Program-made: the position numbers and the translations under genes
Part shown: positions 38,542-47,377 of the stretch, piece by piece
Layout: every line of letters begins with the position of its first letter
How positions within the stretch are numbered: the first letter of the stretch is position 1
Notes under the pieces: generated by a model
Database searches by the model: none
What the model was told of the DNA's origin: nothing
The model's input: the letters and a program-made list of their open reading frames with translations, nothing else
NCBI RefSeq assembly: GCF_001895205.1
Contig: NZ_BDJF01000027.1
Location: forward strand, 310,001 to 374,000
DNA: 64,000 nucleotides
Origin: Vibrio injensis
GTDB lineage: Bacteria; Pseudomonadota; Gammaproteobacteria; Enterobacterales; Vibrionaceae
Direction: 5' to 3'

Positions 38542-39140
38542 AATGGCCTCGTAATGTAATTAGGTTGCTGGGGGAATAGAACATTCAAAATGGAGCGAAC
38601 GAATAATGTTTTATTTTCGTTCGAAACTTTTCGAGAATTGTAGGTATGTTGCAAATTATTTCTGTGATGAATGAAGTGTTACAATTAATTTACTCATAAA
38701 AACAAATAATTAATTGGTTTTTATGAGTGATAAATAATCGAAATGATGGCATTTTGATCTTTAGTTTTTGCTAATAAAGCTTTGTTTTTATTAGATGGGT
38801 TTAATGTGACGCCATACCTGCTCGTTCGAGAGTTCTTTCTTTGCAACGAATCAATGACCAATTTAGTTTGATGATCTGGCGGGAGGATAAAATTTGATGT
38901 CCCTCGTAGGAAAATGAGCGTTCAAAGTATGAGCAGTATAGATTTGGAAGGTAGGTTGTATTTTGGAGCATCGATAGTGGTACTGGACTTGGGTTATCAG
39001 TGAATCTTGCTAGCTTTAGGACGTATTGGGTTTGAAAAGATAGCCCATTTTTATGGTGATGGTTGAGTTGGTTAATCACCGTAAAACATCGCCCTAGTTC
39101 ATCTGTGATTATTAACATCGTCAGTGGAAGGAACCTAACA
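38542..39140. other. Long spacer between glpT and the chitin monooxygenase gene
   Basis: Contains the glpT promoter, a small hairpin (CTAATAAA 38771-38778 / TTTATTAG 38787-38794) and the leader of the monooxygenase gene. A minus-strand 105-codon frame (38801-39118) has no family I know and no good start. I see no RNA gene with confidence. Confidence 0.35.
38596..38623. promoter_or_regulatory. GlpR-like palindrome before glpT
   Basis: CGAACGAA (38596-38603) and TTCGTTCG (38616-38623) form an 8-bp inverted repeat, 55 bases before glpT, with the T-T-C-G cores of GlpR sites. Assignment to GlpR is inference. Confidence 0.4.
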
Positions 39141-40307
39141 ATGAAACATCGATTAGTCCTGAGTACCTTGTGTATCAGTTTATCTATTCCCTCATTAGCT
39201 TTTGCACATGGCTGGGTTGAGTTTCCCAGTGCGCGGCAAAATACGTGCTATTTAGATGGTGGTTTTTGGAGTAACACTATTCCCAATGCGGCTTGCCAAG
39301 CGGTTTATGATCAATCGGGAGCGTATCCCTTTGTGCAACGCAATGAAGTGGCTGCGAATGTGGCTCGTTATCGAGATCTCGAGCAGGTGAAAGCAGTGAT
39401 ACCGGATGGTCAGCTTTGTTCTGCCGGTCATGCAGCTAAAGCTGGGTTAAATATTGTCTCTCCTCATTGGCAGAAAACACCGATTCAGCTAAATGAACAT
39501 CATCAATTGGACTTAGTTTTTCATGCTGCAGTGCCACATAATCCTTCTTATTGGGAGTTTTACTTAACGAAACCAGAGTACGATCCAAGTCTACCTTTGA
39601 CATGGGACGATTTAGAGTTAATTGATGAGGCGGGGAATGTCGCAGTAGGGGCTGATCGAAAATATCGATTCACGGTCAATTTCCCCGAGGGGCGCAGTGG
39701 TGATGCGATTTTGTATACCCGCTGGCAGCGAATTGATCCGGCGGGCGAAGGGTTTTATAACTGTAGTGATATCACCTTTGTGGGCGGAGAGGCCCCAACG
39801 CCGTCTACTGAACCGAGTGAACCTGAGCAACCGACAGATTTAATGGCATTAGGTTATTTTGTGCCAACAGGGTTTGGACCAGTGGACAGCGGCGATAGTG
39901 TGCGTTTTCGTACCTTTAGCCAACAAGGGCAAGAGTTGACGGATATTCATCTCGAGATTTCTGCCAATAATAGACACACTTGGCCTGTTGAACTGGCCGG
40001 TCAGTTTAATCAGCAGCAAGCGGGACATTGGTATATTGGTATTTGGCACCAAGAAATGAACCACTATATGTTTGATAGCCGAAATATCCATGTTAACCAA
40101 GTGTTTGCGCCACATGGTCAGTTTAGCTACCAATTATCATTACAAAAACAAACACCGCCACCAGTGATCCCTGATAACGCTTGGCAAGAGAGCAAAACAT
40201 ACACCGCTGGTGACATTGTTGTTCACCAAGGGCGTGAATGGACGGCGCAATGGTGGACGAAAGGAGAAGAGCCGGGAACCACAGGAGAGTGGGGTGTTTG
40301 GCGCTAA
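39141..40307 (+). CDS. Secreted lytic polysaccharide monooxygenase (AA10) with CBM5/12 chitin-binding domain
   Basis: About 388 residues. A signal peptide ends in 'SLAFA', leaving H as the first mature residue ('HGWVEFPSARQ'), the copper-binding histidine brace. The second brace His is in 'DLVFHAAVPHNPSYWEFY'. A linker rich in Pro/Glu/Ser ('PTPSTEPSEPEQP') leads to a beta domain like that of GbpA-type proteins, then a CBM5/12 domain ('WQESKTYTAGDIVVHQGREW'). It cuts crystalline chitin oxidatively outside the cell. The ATG at 39141 is chosen for the signal peptide. Confidence 0.93.
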   Translation: MKHRLVLSTLCISLSIPSLAFAHGWVEFPSARQNTCYLDGGFWSNTIPNAACQAVYDQSGAYPFVQRNEVAANVARYRDLEQVKAVIPDGQLCSAGHAAKAGLNIVSPHWQKTPIQLNEHHQLDLVFHAAVPHNPSYWEFYLTKPEYDPSLPLTWDDLELIDEAGNVAVGADRKYRFTVNFPEGRSGDAILYTRWQRIDPAGEGFYNCSDITFVGGEAPTPSTEPSEPEQPTDLMALGYFVPTGFGPVDSGDSVRFRTFSQQGQELTDIHLEISANNRHTWPVELAGQFNQQQAGHWYIGIWHQEMNHYMFDSRNIHVNQVFAPHGQFSYQLSLQKQTPPPVIPDNAWQESKTYTAGDIVVHQGREWTAQWWTKGEEPGTTGEWGVWR

Positions 40308-40352
40308 GATGAGTCAAATTCTTAGTATGACTTCTGTTAATTGCTTTAATTC

Positions 40353-40380
40353 AAATAGGCAGCGATATTGCTGCCTATTT
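40353..40380. terminator. Hairpin after the monooxygenase gene
   Basis: AAATAGGCAGC (40353-40363) pairs with GCTGCCTATTT (40370-40380) around GATATT. No strong T-run follows, so it is a weak terminator or mRNA 3' end. Confidence 0.6.
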
Positions 40381-40404
40381 GAAGAAGAAAAATCATCAAA
40401 ATAC

Positions 40405-40440
40405 AGCCAAGTTAAGGGGCGGTAACTCCTTAACTTGGCT
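40405..40440 (-). terminator. Terminator of the TonB receptor gene
   Basis: AGCCAAGTTAAGG (40405-40417) pairs with CCTTAACTTGGCT (40428-40440), a 13-bp perfect stem. On the minus strand it is followed by GTATTTTG. Confidence 0.7.
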
Positions 40441-40451
40441 TGATATCTCGA

Positions 40452-42704
40452 TTAATAGTGTACTTCCACACCAAGGGTGATCGTTCTGCCTGGATCGGGC
40501 ATGCTGATCACCGCTCCCGGTTGTACTTGATAACGGTCAGTGAGGTTATTAATGGCTAAAAACAGCTGTGTGTTAGGGTTTAAGGCATATTGAGAGTAGA
40601 GATCAATTTTATAATCCGCAGGAATATCGATAATCGCACTAGCACCCGTGCCCGCTAACCAATTGCTTGGATTAGACTTACCTGAGTGATAAGAGACCTT
40701 GATACCAGTATCAAGGGTATTATTAAAAAATTGCGTGCCAAGATTGAGGTATATGTTTTCTTTGGGTGGAATACGCGTTGGGGTCAATCCCCAAGCAAAG
40801 CCCATAGAATTACAGCGTTCGCTTTCTGCATATGCCGCTTGGTCTGTGGAGCAAATTTTGGTCTCACTGTATAAGGTAGCGGCAAGGTGAGCGTATAACC
40901 AGGCATAGTGATATTTTGCGCTCAGCTCCCAACCAGAGAGTTGCATTTTATCGTAATTGGTAAAGGTGAAGTTAGATCGCCATTCAGGCATTCCCGGCGT
41001 TTTGGGTAATACGCCGCCAGAAATATAATTTTTAATGCTGTTGTTGAAATAAGACGCTGATAGATGAAGATTATCTCCACGCGCCATGGTATCCATGTTA
41101 TGCCATTGCACGCCGACCTCATTATTGAATGATTGCTCAGGTTTGATTGGGTTGAAAGGGTTATAGCTGAACACCTCATTCGATAGTGTCGTTTCATATA
41201 AGCTAGGCATCCGATAAGTACGTGAAGATTTCAAAAATAGCTGAGTACTTGGGGTGAGTTGATAAGTTAGCTCAGTCAGTAGATCCACTTTTTCTTTGTA
41301 ATCGAGATGTTGCTTGGTTTGGTGGTCAGTGGACTTGGCATTGTGGACATTTAGCCCCAGTTTTATTTTCAGCGGTGCGTAATTTATATCGGCATTAGCA
41401 AAAATATTTTGTGTACGACGTTTACCATCACGTGAAGTCACGGTTTGGGTAAAACGAATTTGTCCATCTTCTTCAGGCGATAAGCGCTCTTGCTGCTGCG
41501 CAAAACCATAAGTTAAACGCACCGGCCAGTCGGTCAGTAAGCTCTCATTACTGACGCTAAAGCCGGAACGATCGTTACTGTAGCCATGGAAATACTGCTC
41601 GGCGTTAGTGCCGTGGGCCCAAAGCCCATTATATTGAGCGAGCTTCGCATCGGTGTACCACACATTGGCATGCAGATTTAGCCAAGGCTGATTTGGTTGA
41701 TAGTAGTAGTTGGCGGCATAGGTACTGACTTTTGCTGTGCCTAATCCCCATTGCGGCATCATTTCTTGACCATCGGGTAGTGGGTTCCAATTTTGGTCAT
41801 AATCAAATTTGTACCAATAAGCGGCCAAAACCTCACCGGCTTTTTGTTCGTGGTAACGATAGGTGAGATCGGCATTATGTGCGGTGCGATTGTTGGTTGC
41901 TAATTTTAAGAGCCACGAATCACTTTCAAAACTGGTGTTAACCACTTCTTGAGCCGGACCGACGACGGGTTCGTGATAATCGTTATAGCCATTTTTACCG
42001 GAAAAATGGTTACCTTTTGAACGTTTGCTATAAGCCAGTACGGTACTGAATAACTCATGTTGATAACCAAGGCCAATCATAGCTGAGCCGTGTTTAAACT
42101 TGTATTCAGAGTCACGGTTCGCTAACAAATAATCACCTTGTTGACGGTAATCGCCGCTGACTTCTGGGGTACGGTTATGGTTATTGGCTCGAGCTTTAAA
42201 TACGACACCAAAGGTGCTGTCATCTTTAATTACATCGTTAATGGTTAGCGTTGTGGCGTTAACCACGCCGCCAACAGCCCCGCTGGCGTAAGGTGAGCTA
42301 TCCATGGTCGCACCTTGATGAACCGTCAAGGTGCTGAGTAAGTCGGTATCAATATAGGTTCGGTCACTGACGCCTTGGTAACCTCGGGAGGTGTGGGTTG
42401 ATTGCAAGCTACCATCAATAAAAATCGGCACCCGACCTTCGCCTTGCAAGCCGCGAATGCCAATATCCAATGCACCAGCTTCATTATGCATATTATTACT
42501 TTGTACGCTGGTGATCCCAGAAAAGATATCCGCATTGGCGATACCACGCATTTTGTCTAAATCATTGCGTAATCGTTGATGAGTAGGAATGGGTTGACCA
42601 TGCACTGTGATGGTTTCGTCGGTTTCTGAGGAAGCGGCTGTTTCTGCTTGAGTTACACTGGTCAACAGAAGAGGAATAAGAGCCAACAAAGGTTTCAACT
42701 GCAT
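40452..42704 (-). CDS. TonB-dependent outer-membrane receptor
   Basis: 750 residues. A signal peptide ('LLLTSVTQAETA') precedes a TonB box-like 'DETITVHGQ' and plug domain ('DIGIRGLQGEGRVPIFIDG', 'YASGAVGGVVNATTL'). A 22-strand barrel follows and ends in the aromatic 'GVEVHY', as needed for BAM insertion. The plug motifs resemble receptors for haem or catechol siderophores, but the ligand cannot be fixed. A strong Fur box lies 42 bases before the start, so iron limitation should induce it. Confidence 0.9.
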   Translation of the reverse strand: MQLKPLLALIPLLLTSVTQAETAASSETDETITVHGQPIPTHQRLRNDLDKMRGIANADIFSGITSVQSNNMHNEAGALDIGIRGLQGEGRVPIFIDGSLQSTHTSRGYQGVSDRTYIDTDLLSTLTVHQGATMDSSPYASGAVGGVVNATTLTINDVIKDDSTFGVVFKARANNHNRTPEVSGDYRQQGDYLLANRDSEYKFKHGSAMIGLGYQHELFSTVLAYSKRSKGNHFSGKNGYNDYHEPVVGPAQEVVNTSFESDSWLLKLATNNRTAHNADLTYRYHEQKAGEVLAAYWYKFDYDQNWNPLPDGQEMMPQWGLGTAKVSTYAANYYYQPNQPWLNLHANVWYTDAKLAQYNGLWAHGTNAEQYFHGYSNDRSGFSVSNESLLTDWPVRLTYGFAQQQERLSPEEDGQIRFTQTVTSRDGKRRTQNIFANADINYAPLKIKLGLNVHNAKSTDHQTKQHLDYKEKVDLLTELTYQLTPSTQLFLKSSRTYRMPSLYETTLSNEVFSYNPFNPIKPEQSFNNEVGVQWHNMDTMARGDNLHLSASYFNNSIKNYISGGVLPKTPGMPEWRSNFTFTNYDKMQLSGWELSAKYHYAWLYAHLAATLYSETKICSTDQAAYAESERCNSMGFAWGLTPTRIPPKENIYLNLGTQFFNNTLDTGIKVSYHSGKSNPSNWLAGTGASAIIDIPADYKIDLYSQYALNPNTQLFLAINNLTDRYQVQPGAVISMPDPGRTITLGVEVHY

Positions 42705-42745
42705 AATTTGATCCTTGTCAAAATGAGAGTAAGGATACTGATGTA

Positions 42746-42764
42746 ATTGATAATTATTATCAAT
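42746..42764. promoter_or_regulatory. Fur box
   Basis: ATTGATAATTATTATCAAT is a perfect 19-base palindrome with the GATAAT/ATTATC core of Fur sites, directly upstream of the TonB receptor. Confidence 0.88.
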
Positions 42765-42821
42765 ACGTTTTGTTTAAATAGTTTGTGACTTGAATCACGT
42801 TTTGGTGCTGGTGTTTAATCA

Positions 42822-43745
42822 TTAAGCTAGTGGTTGCGATTTTTGGATTTCTTCATCGACCCAGATCAGTAATTGCTTAATCGCTCTTGAGAGCAATTGG
42901 TTTTGGCGCACGATATAACCCAAGCTGGTGGAAGAAAAATCAGGCAGTGGGGTAAGCGTTGTGTGTAATGCCCTTTGCGGATTGACTGAAAACGTAGGGA
43001 CAATCGCGACTCCGAACCCCGCTTCTGCCCAGTCAATTTGTGCATCCACACTACCGACTTCCATAATGCGATAGTTAGACAGATTCAGTTTCGGCAGGCT
43101 GAGATCGATTAAATCTCGAGTACGAGTATCATGACCAAGCAGAATAAGCGTTGGCTCATCCGCGGTCAGAGGAGCTTGTGAATGCTCGCTCACCGCTAGG
43201 CTTTGATTCGTGGCCTGCGCTTGCCACTGCGCCAGTCCATTGCCAATTGCGCACCACTGCACTTCACGTAGCTCGGTAAAACTCAGTGGTGCCTCTTCTT
43301 TCTGCGCGATCACAAATCCTAAGTCGGCTTTGGCCGTTTTCACCAGCTCTGCCGCTTGTGAAGAGGTAGTATTAAATAATGATAGGTCGATACCCGGATA
43401 GGTTTTGCGAAACAGCTGAAAAGGGCCAATCAATAGTAAGCGAGAGATGATATCGCTGGCGGCAATGGTTAAAGTGCCCTGATGAAGATGGTTAATGGCA
43501 TTGAGATCGGCTTGGCAGACTTGTAATTCAAGTAAGGTTTTCTCTGCACTTTGCAATAATCGCTCACCCGCTTGAGTCAGTTGAAACGGGTTACGTTCAA
43601 TCAATTTGACACGCGTTGCTTGCTCTAATTGTTTTAAATGCAAGCTAACGTTGGGCTGTGTCATGTGTAAGGCTGCTGCGGTTTTACCAAAATGTTGATA
43701 TTTCGCTAAAGTGACAAAGGTATTGAGCCAGTGAATATCAAGCAT
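42822..43745 (-). CDS. LysR-family transcriptional regulator
   Basis: 307 residues. HTH 'HFGKTAAALHMTQPNVSLHLKQLEQ' region (about 18-43) and LysR substrate-binding domain ('GTLTIAASDIISRLLLIGPF'). It lies divergent from the PurA-like gene at 43879, with 133 bases between, so it probably controls that gene. The TonB receptor upstream on the same strand has its own Fur box. Confidence 0.92.
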   Translation of the reverse strand: MLDIHWLNTFVTLAKYQHFGKTAAALHMTQPNVSLHLKQLEQATRVKLIERNPFQLTQAGERLLQSAEKTLLELQVCQADLNAINHLHQGTLTIAASDIISRLLLIGPFQLFRKTYPGIDLSLFNTTSSQAAELVKTAKADLGFVIAQKEEAPLSFTELREVQWCAIGNGLAQWQAQATNQSLAVSEHSQAPLTADEPTLILLGHDTRTRDLIDLSLPKLNLSNYRIMEVGSVDAQIDWAEAGFGVAIVPTFSVNPQRALHTTLTPLPDFSSTSLGYIVRQNQLLSRAIKQLLIWVDEEIQKSQPLA

Positions 43746-43878
43746 GATGGATCCTTATACGAGAGAACATTCAGTGAGGGTGATATGGATTTCTTATCAA
43801 AGTTATAATAATAATTAATTTTTCATATTTCAATCTTAGGCATAGGATGGTGGCACTTGCTTTTAAGGAGAGTAACTC

Positions 43879-45138
43879 ATGTCGTCGATTGTTGTTGTTG
43901 GTGCTAACTGGGGTGATGAAGGTAAAGGTCGGATTGTTGATTATCTTGCCGATCAAGCTTCAGCCAGTGTTCGTTTTCAAGGCGGAAATAACGCCGGTCA
44001 CACCGTAGTTAATGAATTCGGAACCTTTAAATTACACCAATTGCCGAGTGGCGTGTTTAATCCAGATTGTTTGGCGGTACTTGGCCCTGGCATGGTAATA
44101 AGCCCTGAGTTATTGTCAAAAGAGATGGCGGAAGTTGAGCAATCAGGCGTATCGCTACGCATGGCGATTTCCGATCGTGCGACCTTATGTTTGCCTCTCC
44201 ATGCTTTAGAAGACAGCTTAGAAGAAGCGCGTTTAGGCGATCGCGCCTACGGCTCTACTCGTCAAGGCATTGCTCCGGCTTATGGTGACCGAGTGATGAA
44301 AAAAGGCATCTTAGTCGGCTGGCTAAAGCAACCTGAAGTATTACAAGAACGCATTCAATTTTGGTTAGATTGGAAATTGCCTCAACTCAAAGCCCTTTAC
44401 CCAAGTTTTGAGTTTACGCAAAGCGCGGCGGAAATGGCAGCATGGTTACTAGAGGTTGCTCAGCCATGGTTAGCATCCGTGTGTAATGTCACTGTACCGC
44501 TAAAAGCGATTCAAGCTCAGGGCGGAAATTTGTTGTTTGAAGCCCAGTTGGGTGCTGGCCGTGATTTGGTGTACGGAGAATATCCTTGGACAACGTCCTC
44601 TCATGTCACTTCCGCTTACGCAGGTTTGGGCGGTGGTTTACCCGCATTGCGTCCAGAGCGAGTCATTGCCGTGGCGAAAGCCTTTAGCTCGTCGGTTGGC
44701 ACTGGCACCTTGATCACCGCGATGGAAGAGCAAGATGCGTTTCGTGAAAAAGCCAACGAGTTTGGCGCGACCACTGGTCGTCCACGTGATATGGGCTATT
44801 TTGATGCCGTAGCAACCCGTAATGGGGTTGAGCTACAAGCGGCCACCGAAGTCGCTTTGACCAAAATTGACTGCTTAACGGGCTTATCTGATCTGAAAAT
44901 TTGTGTCGGCTATCAAGGTAATCACAGTGAAAACCCGATTTGGCCACAAACGGCAGCCCTTGCGCCTATTTATGAGCAAATGGAAAGCTGGCAAGAAGAC
45001 ATTACCGGTTGTCGCACTTTTGAAAGCCTGCCGCTTGCGGCTCAAAAATACGTGCTGCGGATTGAAGAGCTATTGCAAGTGCCGGTATCGATGATTTCGG
45101 TGGGGCCGGAACGTGAGCAAATGATCTTACGTGGTTAA
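43879..45138 (+). CDS. Diverged adenylosuccinate synthetase paralogue
   Basis: 419 residues, slightly shorter than the 430-residue housekeeping PurA. The GTP/IMP frame is kept: 'GANWGDEGKGRIVDYLA' with the catalytic Asp, 'GGNNAGHTVV' with the catalytic His, and 'LTKIDCLTGLSDLKICVGYQ'. Several active-site blocks differ: E-G-A-Q-G-T reads E-A-Q-L-G-A, T-T-G-R-R-R-R reads T-T-G-R-P-R-D, and the T-T-G-R-G-I-G loop reads S-T-R-Q-G-I-A. So it may ligate aspartate to another nucleotide or act in a side pathway. It is divergent from a LysR regulator and closed by a terminator. Confidence 0.85.
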   Translation: MSSIVVVGANWGDEGKGRIVDYLADQASASVRFQGGNNAGHTVVNEFGTFKLHQLPSGVFNPDCLAVLGPGMVISPELLSKEMAEVEQSGVSLRMAISDRATLCLPLHALEDSLEEARLGDRAYGSTRQGIAPAYGDRVMKKGILVGWLKQPEVLQERIQFWLDWKLPQLKALYPSFEFTQSAAEMAAWLLEVAQPWLASVCNVTVPLKAIQAQGGNLLFEAQLGAGRDLVYGEYPWTTSSHVTSAYAGLGGGLPALRPERVIAVAKAFSSSVGTGTLITAMEEQDAFREKANEFGATTGRPRDMGYFDAVATRNGVELQAATEVALTKIDCLTGLSDLKICVGYQGNHSENPIWPQTAALAPIYEQMESWQEDITGCRTFESLPLAAQKYVLRIEELLQVPVSMISVGPEREQMILRG

Positions 45139-45145
45139 AGACCAC

Positions 45146-45261
45146 TATACCCAAACGACTTAGAGTTGCAGCTAGGCGGCAAGTGAGTTCATTCCCATGA
45201 GTATAGGCTGGGGCTAATGAACGTAATCAACACCGCTACAGCTTCAAGTAGGAAGGGTATA
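45146..45261 (+). repeat. ERIC-like intergenic element
   Basis: A roughly 116-base imperfect palindrome from TATACCC (45146) to GGGTATA (45255-45261), with 'GAGTTGCAGCTAGGCGGCAAG' near the left and 'ACAGCTTCAAGTAGGAAGG' near the right. It matches the vibrio form of ERIC/IRU and lies between the PurA-like stop and its terminator, so it would be transcribed. Confidence 0.8.
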
Positions 45262-45287
45262 CCTCTGCAACAATAAATAAAGGTATC

Positions 45288-45324
45288 AGTCTCCCGGCAC
45301 TTGCTCTGCTCGGGAGACTTTTTG
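45288..45324 (+). terminator. Intrinsic terminator after the PurA-like gene
   Basis: AGTCTCCCG (45288-45296) pairs with CGGGAGACT (45311-45319) and runs into TTTTTG. Confidence 0.88.
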
Positions 45325-45365
45325 TATGCTGTGCCTCTCATTACCCACCGAGTCTAAGTGACATC

Positions 45366-45578
45366 ATGTTAGAAAAAGAAAACCTACTCAAACTCGCCAG
45401 AATGCCCATGCCTTTTGGCAAATACGCTGGTAGGGTTTTGATCGATTTACCTGAAGAGTACCTACTGTGGTTTGCCAACAAAGGCTTTCCCGAAGGTGAG
45501 TTAGGTCAACTGCTTCAGTTGTGTCTAGCATTAAAAATCGAAGGGTTAGATTCAGTGGTAAAGCCGCTTCAGTACTAA
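45366..45578 (+). CDS. DUF3820 family protein
   Basis: 70 residues. 'MPMPFGKYAGRVLIDLPEEYLLWF' begins the DUF3820 signature (core P-F-G-K-Y-x-G, L-P-x-x-Y-L-x-W-F), and 'GFPEGELGQLLQLCLALKIEGLD' ends it. These small proteins are common in vibrios, with unknown function. It is the last clearly chromosomal gene before the island. Confidence 0.88.
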   Translation: MLEKENLLKLARMPMPFGKYAGRVLIDLPEEYLLWFANKGFPEGELGQLLQLCLALKIEGLDSVVKPLQY

Positions 45579-45783
45579 GATCTGTTAATATGGATTTTAA
45601 CCAATAAGGTTCTATATTGGTACGTTATGTGTAAATAAAGAAATCAACAGATGGTATTTTAGATACTAAGAAAAGAGATCAAAAAATGAGGTATAGCGGG
45701 AGTTAAATATGAACTAACGTTAATGCCCCCCTTTCAGGGGGCTATAAATCTACAGCATCATCTAAGGTTTCGGGTTTTAATTT
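45579..45783. other. Left junction of the T3SS island
   Basis: AT-rich spacer between the core-type gene and the island. It holds a GC-rich hairpin (GCCCCC 45725-45730 / GGGGGC 45737-45742), possibly a terminator for the leftward effector genes, though the T-tail is poor. No tRNA, integrase or direct repeat is seen here. Confidence 0.4.
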
Positions 45784-47304
45784 TTAATTACTCCAATTTA
45801 TTTTATTAGATATTTCTAATGTTTTGTTATATGCGTGATTAACCGCATTATTATGATATGAAGAGATCTCAGAAAATAAATTATAGCTCATCGGAACATA
45901 TGGTTCTAAAGCAGAATTAAAAATGTTATAGGCTTCATTAAATGAATGCCCACCGCTAAAAGTAAGAAAAGCAGCGGCTTGCAGTCTAGCTGTACTAATT
46001 TGAAAATCTTTATTTTCTTTCATAATGATTTGAAATAGCGGTTCTAATAAATTACTACTACCAGACATCCCAATACCGATAGCCCTTCCTTTTTTTATTG
46101 CATTTATATTGTGTATAGAATCTTCATTATAGGTAGAAGGACTTATGTACCTATCTATTGGACGAACACCAAGGCCTAGGCCATGTACATTTTCAAAAAG
46201 CCCATCGTACTGATAATCTAGTAATATTCCAGAACGATGATTTTCTTGGTGTTGCATGCTTTTATTTTCAATCAATACTCGTTGTTTTTTTATTTTTGAT
46301 ATGTACTTTTCCGTTGCTTTTTTGCACTCATCTCTTAATGAAGGATATACGAGCATTGCTTTAACACCTATGCTTGATAACAAAAAGCTAGAATATTTAT
46401 TCTCAGACTTAAGCATGGAAATGTAATTGTTTTTTGTTGGATTATCAAAAAAATCATATACTTCTGGTATGTTGACTCTCCAAGGTTGCGGATCATTTAT
46501 CATCATATCTTTTATTCTTTCAAAATGTTCAAACCCACGTTCAGGTAATTTTTTTATCAAAAAATCAACAATATACTGATGATTTTTATTTTGGTTTGTA
46601 TCTGTTTCTTCCAAAATAAATTCTGCAAGATTTGAATCAAATAACCTACCGTAAAGGTTATCATTAGCAAGTGTTTTTGGTACTTGATTTGGAACAGTGT
46701 CTATTATCTCTTTTACATGATGGATAATATTGGAAAACGAAGGTTTATCACTCAATTCATCATAAATAAATTTTAAATTATCACGAGAGCAAGAACCATC
46801 TAAAAAAATAAATTTTAATTTGTTTAATATACTATTTTTTTCTGAAAGTTTTATGTCAGAAAAATTTATTAAAGAAGCAATATCTATATATGCACTATGA
46901 GGGGTTCTAACTGAAGACAAGTTTTCTTGAGATCTGTTTAGTGGTTTTATTATATACTTTAATAGAATATTGTATTCAGAAATGGACAGTTCCTTTTTTA
47001 TACCACTAATCTTCCCATAGCCATCTACTATTAATTTTTCTTCAAAAACTCTAGATGATTTAAAAATATTAGGGTTAATTGACTTCCCTATGATTCTTTT
47101 AGTTATTTGATTATCATCTATTTTAATAAAGTTAGTTTCGTTTTTTTTGTTTTTTTTATAGCCTAAGAAAACTAACATTCTATGTATATTAGAATGTTTT
47201 TTTTGAACATTTTTTATAGAAACAATTTTATTTTCTATATCATTAGGTTTTATTGATGATAGTTTATGATAAATACTATTTGTTACAATATTAGATGTCT
47301 TCAT
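45784..47304 (-). CDS. Uncharacterised island protein, probable type III effector
   Basis: 506 residues, very AT-rich and Lys/Asn/Ile-rich, without signal peptide or membrane segment. Two blocks near the C-terminus look conserved: 'GIGMSGSSNLLEPLF' from residue 410 and 'SGGHSFNEAY' from residue 450, with a glycine-rich 'VHGLGLGVRPIDRYISPST' before them. They look like an active site, but I do not recognise the family. The basic, Ser-rich N-terminus, with polar residues in the first 20, fits a type III secretion signal. It is the second gene of a leftward pair next to the secretion operon. Effector status is inference from place and composition. Confidence 0.5.
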   Translation of the reverse strand: MKTSNIVTNSIYHKLSSIKPNDIENKIVSIKNVQKKHSNIHRMLVFLGYKKNKKNETNFIKIDDNQITKRIIGKSINPNIFKSSRVFEEKLIVDGYGKISGIKKELSISEYNILLKYIIKPLNRSQENLSSVRTPHSAYIDIASLINFSDIKLSEKNSILNKLKFIFLDGSCSRDNLKFIYDELSDKPSFSNIIHHVKEIIDTVPNQVPKTLANDNLYGRLFDSNLAEFILEETDTNQNKNHQYIVDFLIKKLPERGFEHFERIKDMMINDPQPWRVNIPEVYDFFDNPTKNNYISMLKSENKYSSFLLSSIGVKAMLVYPSLRDECKKATEKYISKIKKQRVLIENKSMQHQENHRSGILLDYQYDGLFENVHGLGLGVRPIDRYISPSTYNEDSIHNINAIKKGRAIGIGMSGSSNLLEPLFQIIMKENKDFQISTARLQAAAFLTFSGGHSFNEAYNIFNSALEPYVPMSYNLFSEISSYHNNAVNHAYNKTLEISNKINWSN

Positions 47305-47377
47305 TTTTTGTCCAATAAATATGACACACTTAAATATAGGATTTTAAGTGTGTGGATATATTAAATTTATTATATTG

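Noticed and set aside
38801..39118. 105-codon minus-strand frame in the spacer before the monooxygenase gene
   Set aside because: No domain, no convincing start or promoter, and it overlaps the leader of the monooxygenase gene.
45579..45783. tRNA or integrase att site at the left edge of the island
   Set aside because: No tRNA end, integrase gene or repeated att core was found; the boundary is set only by gene content and composition.
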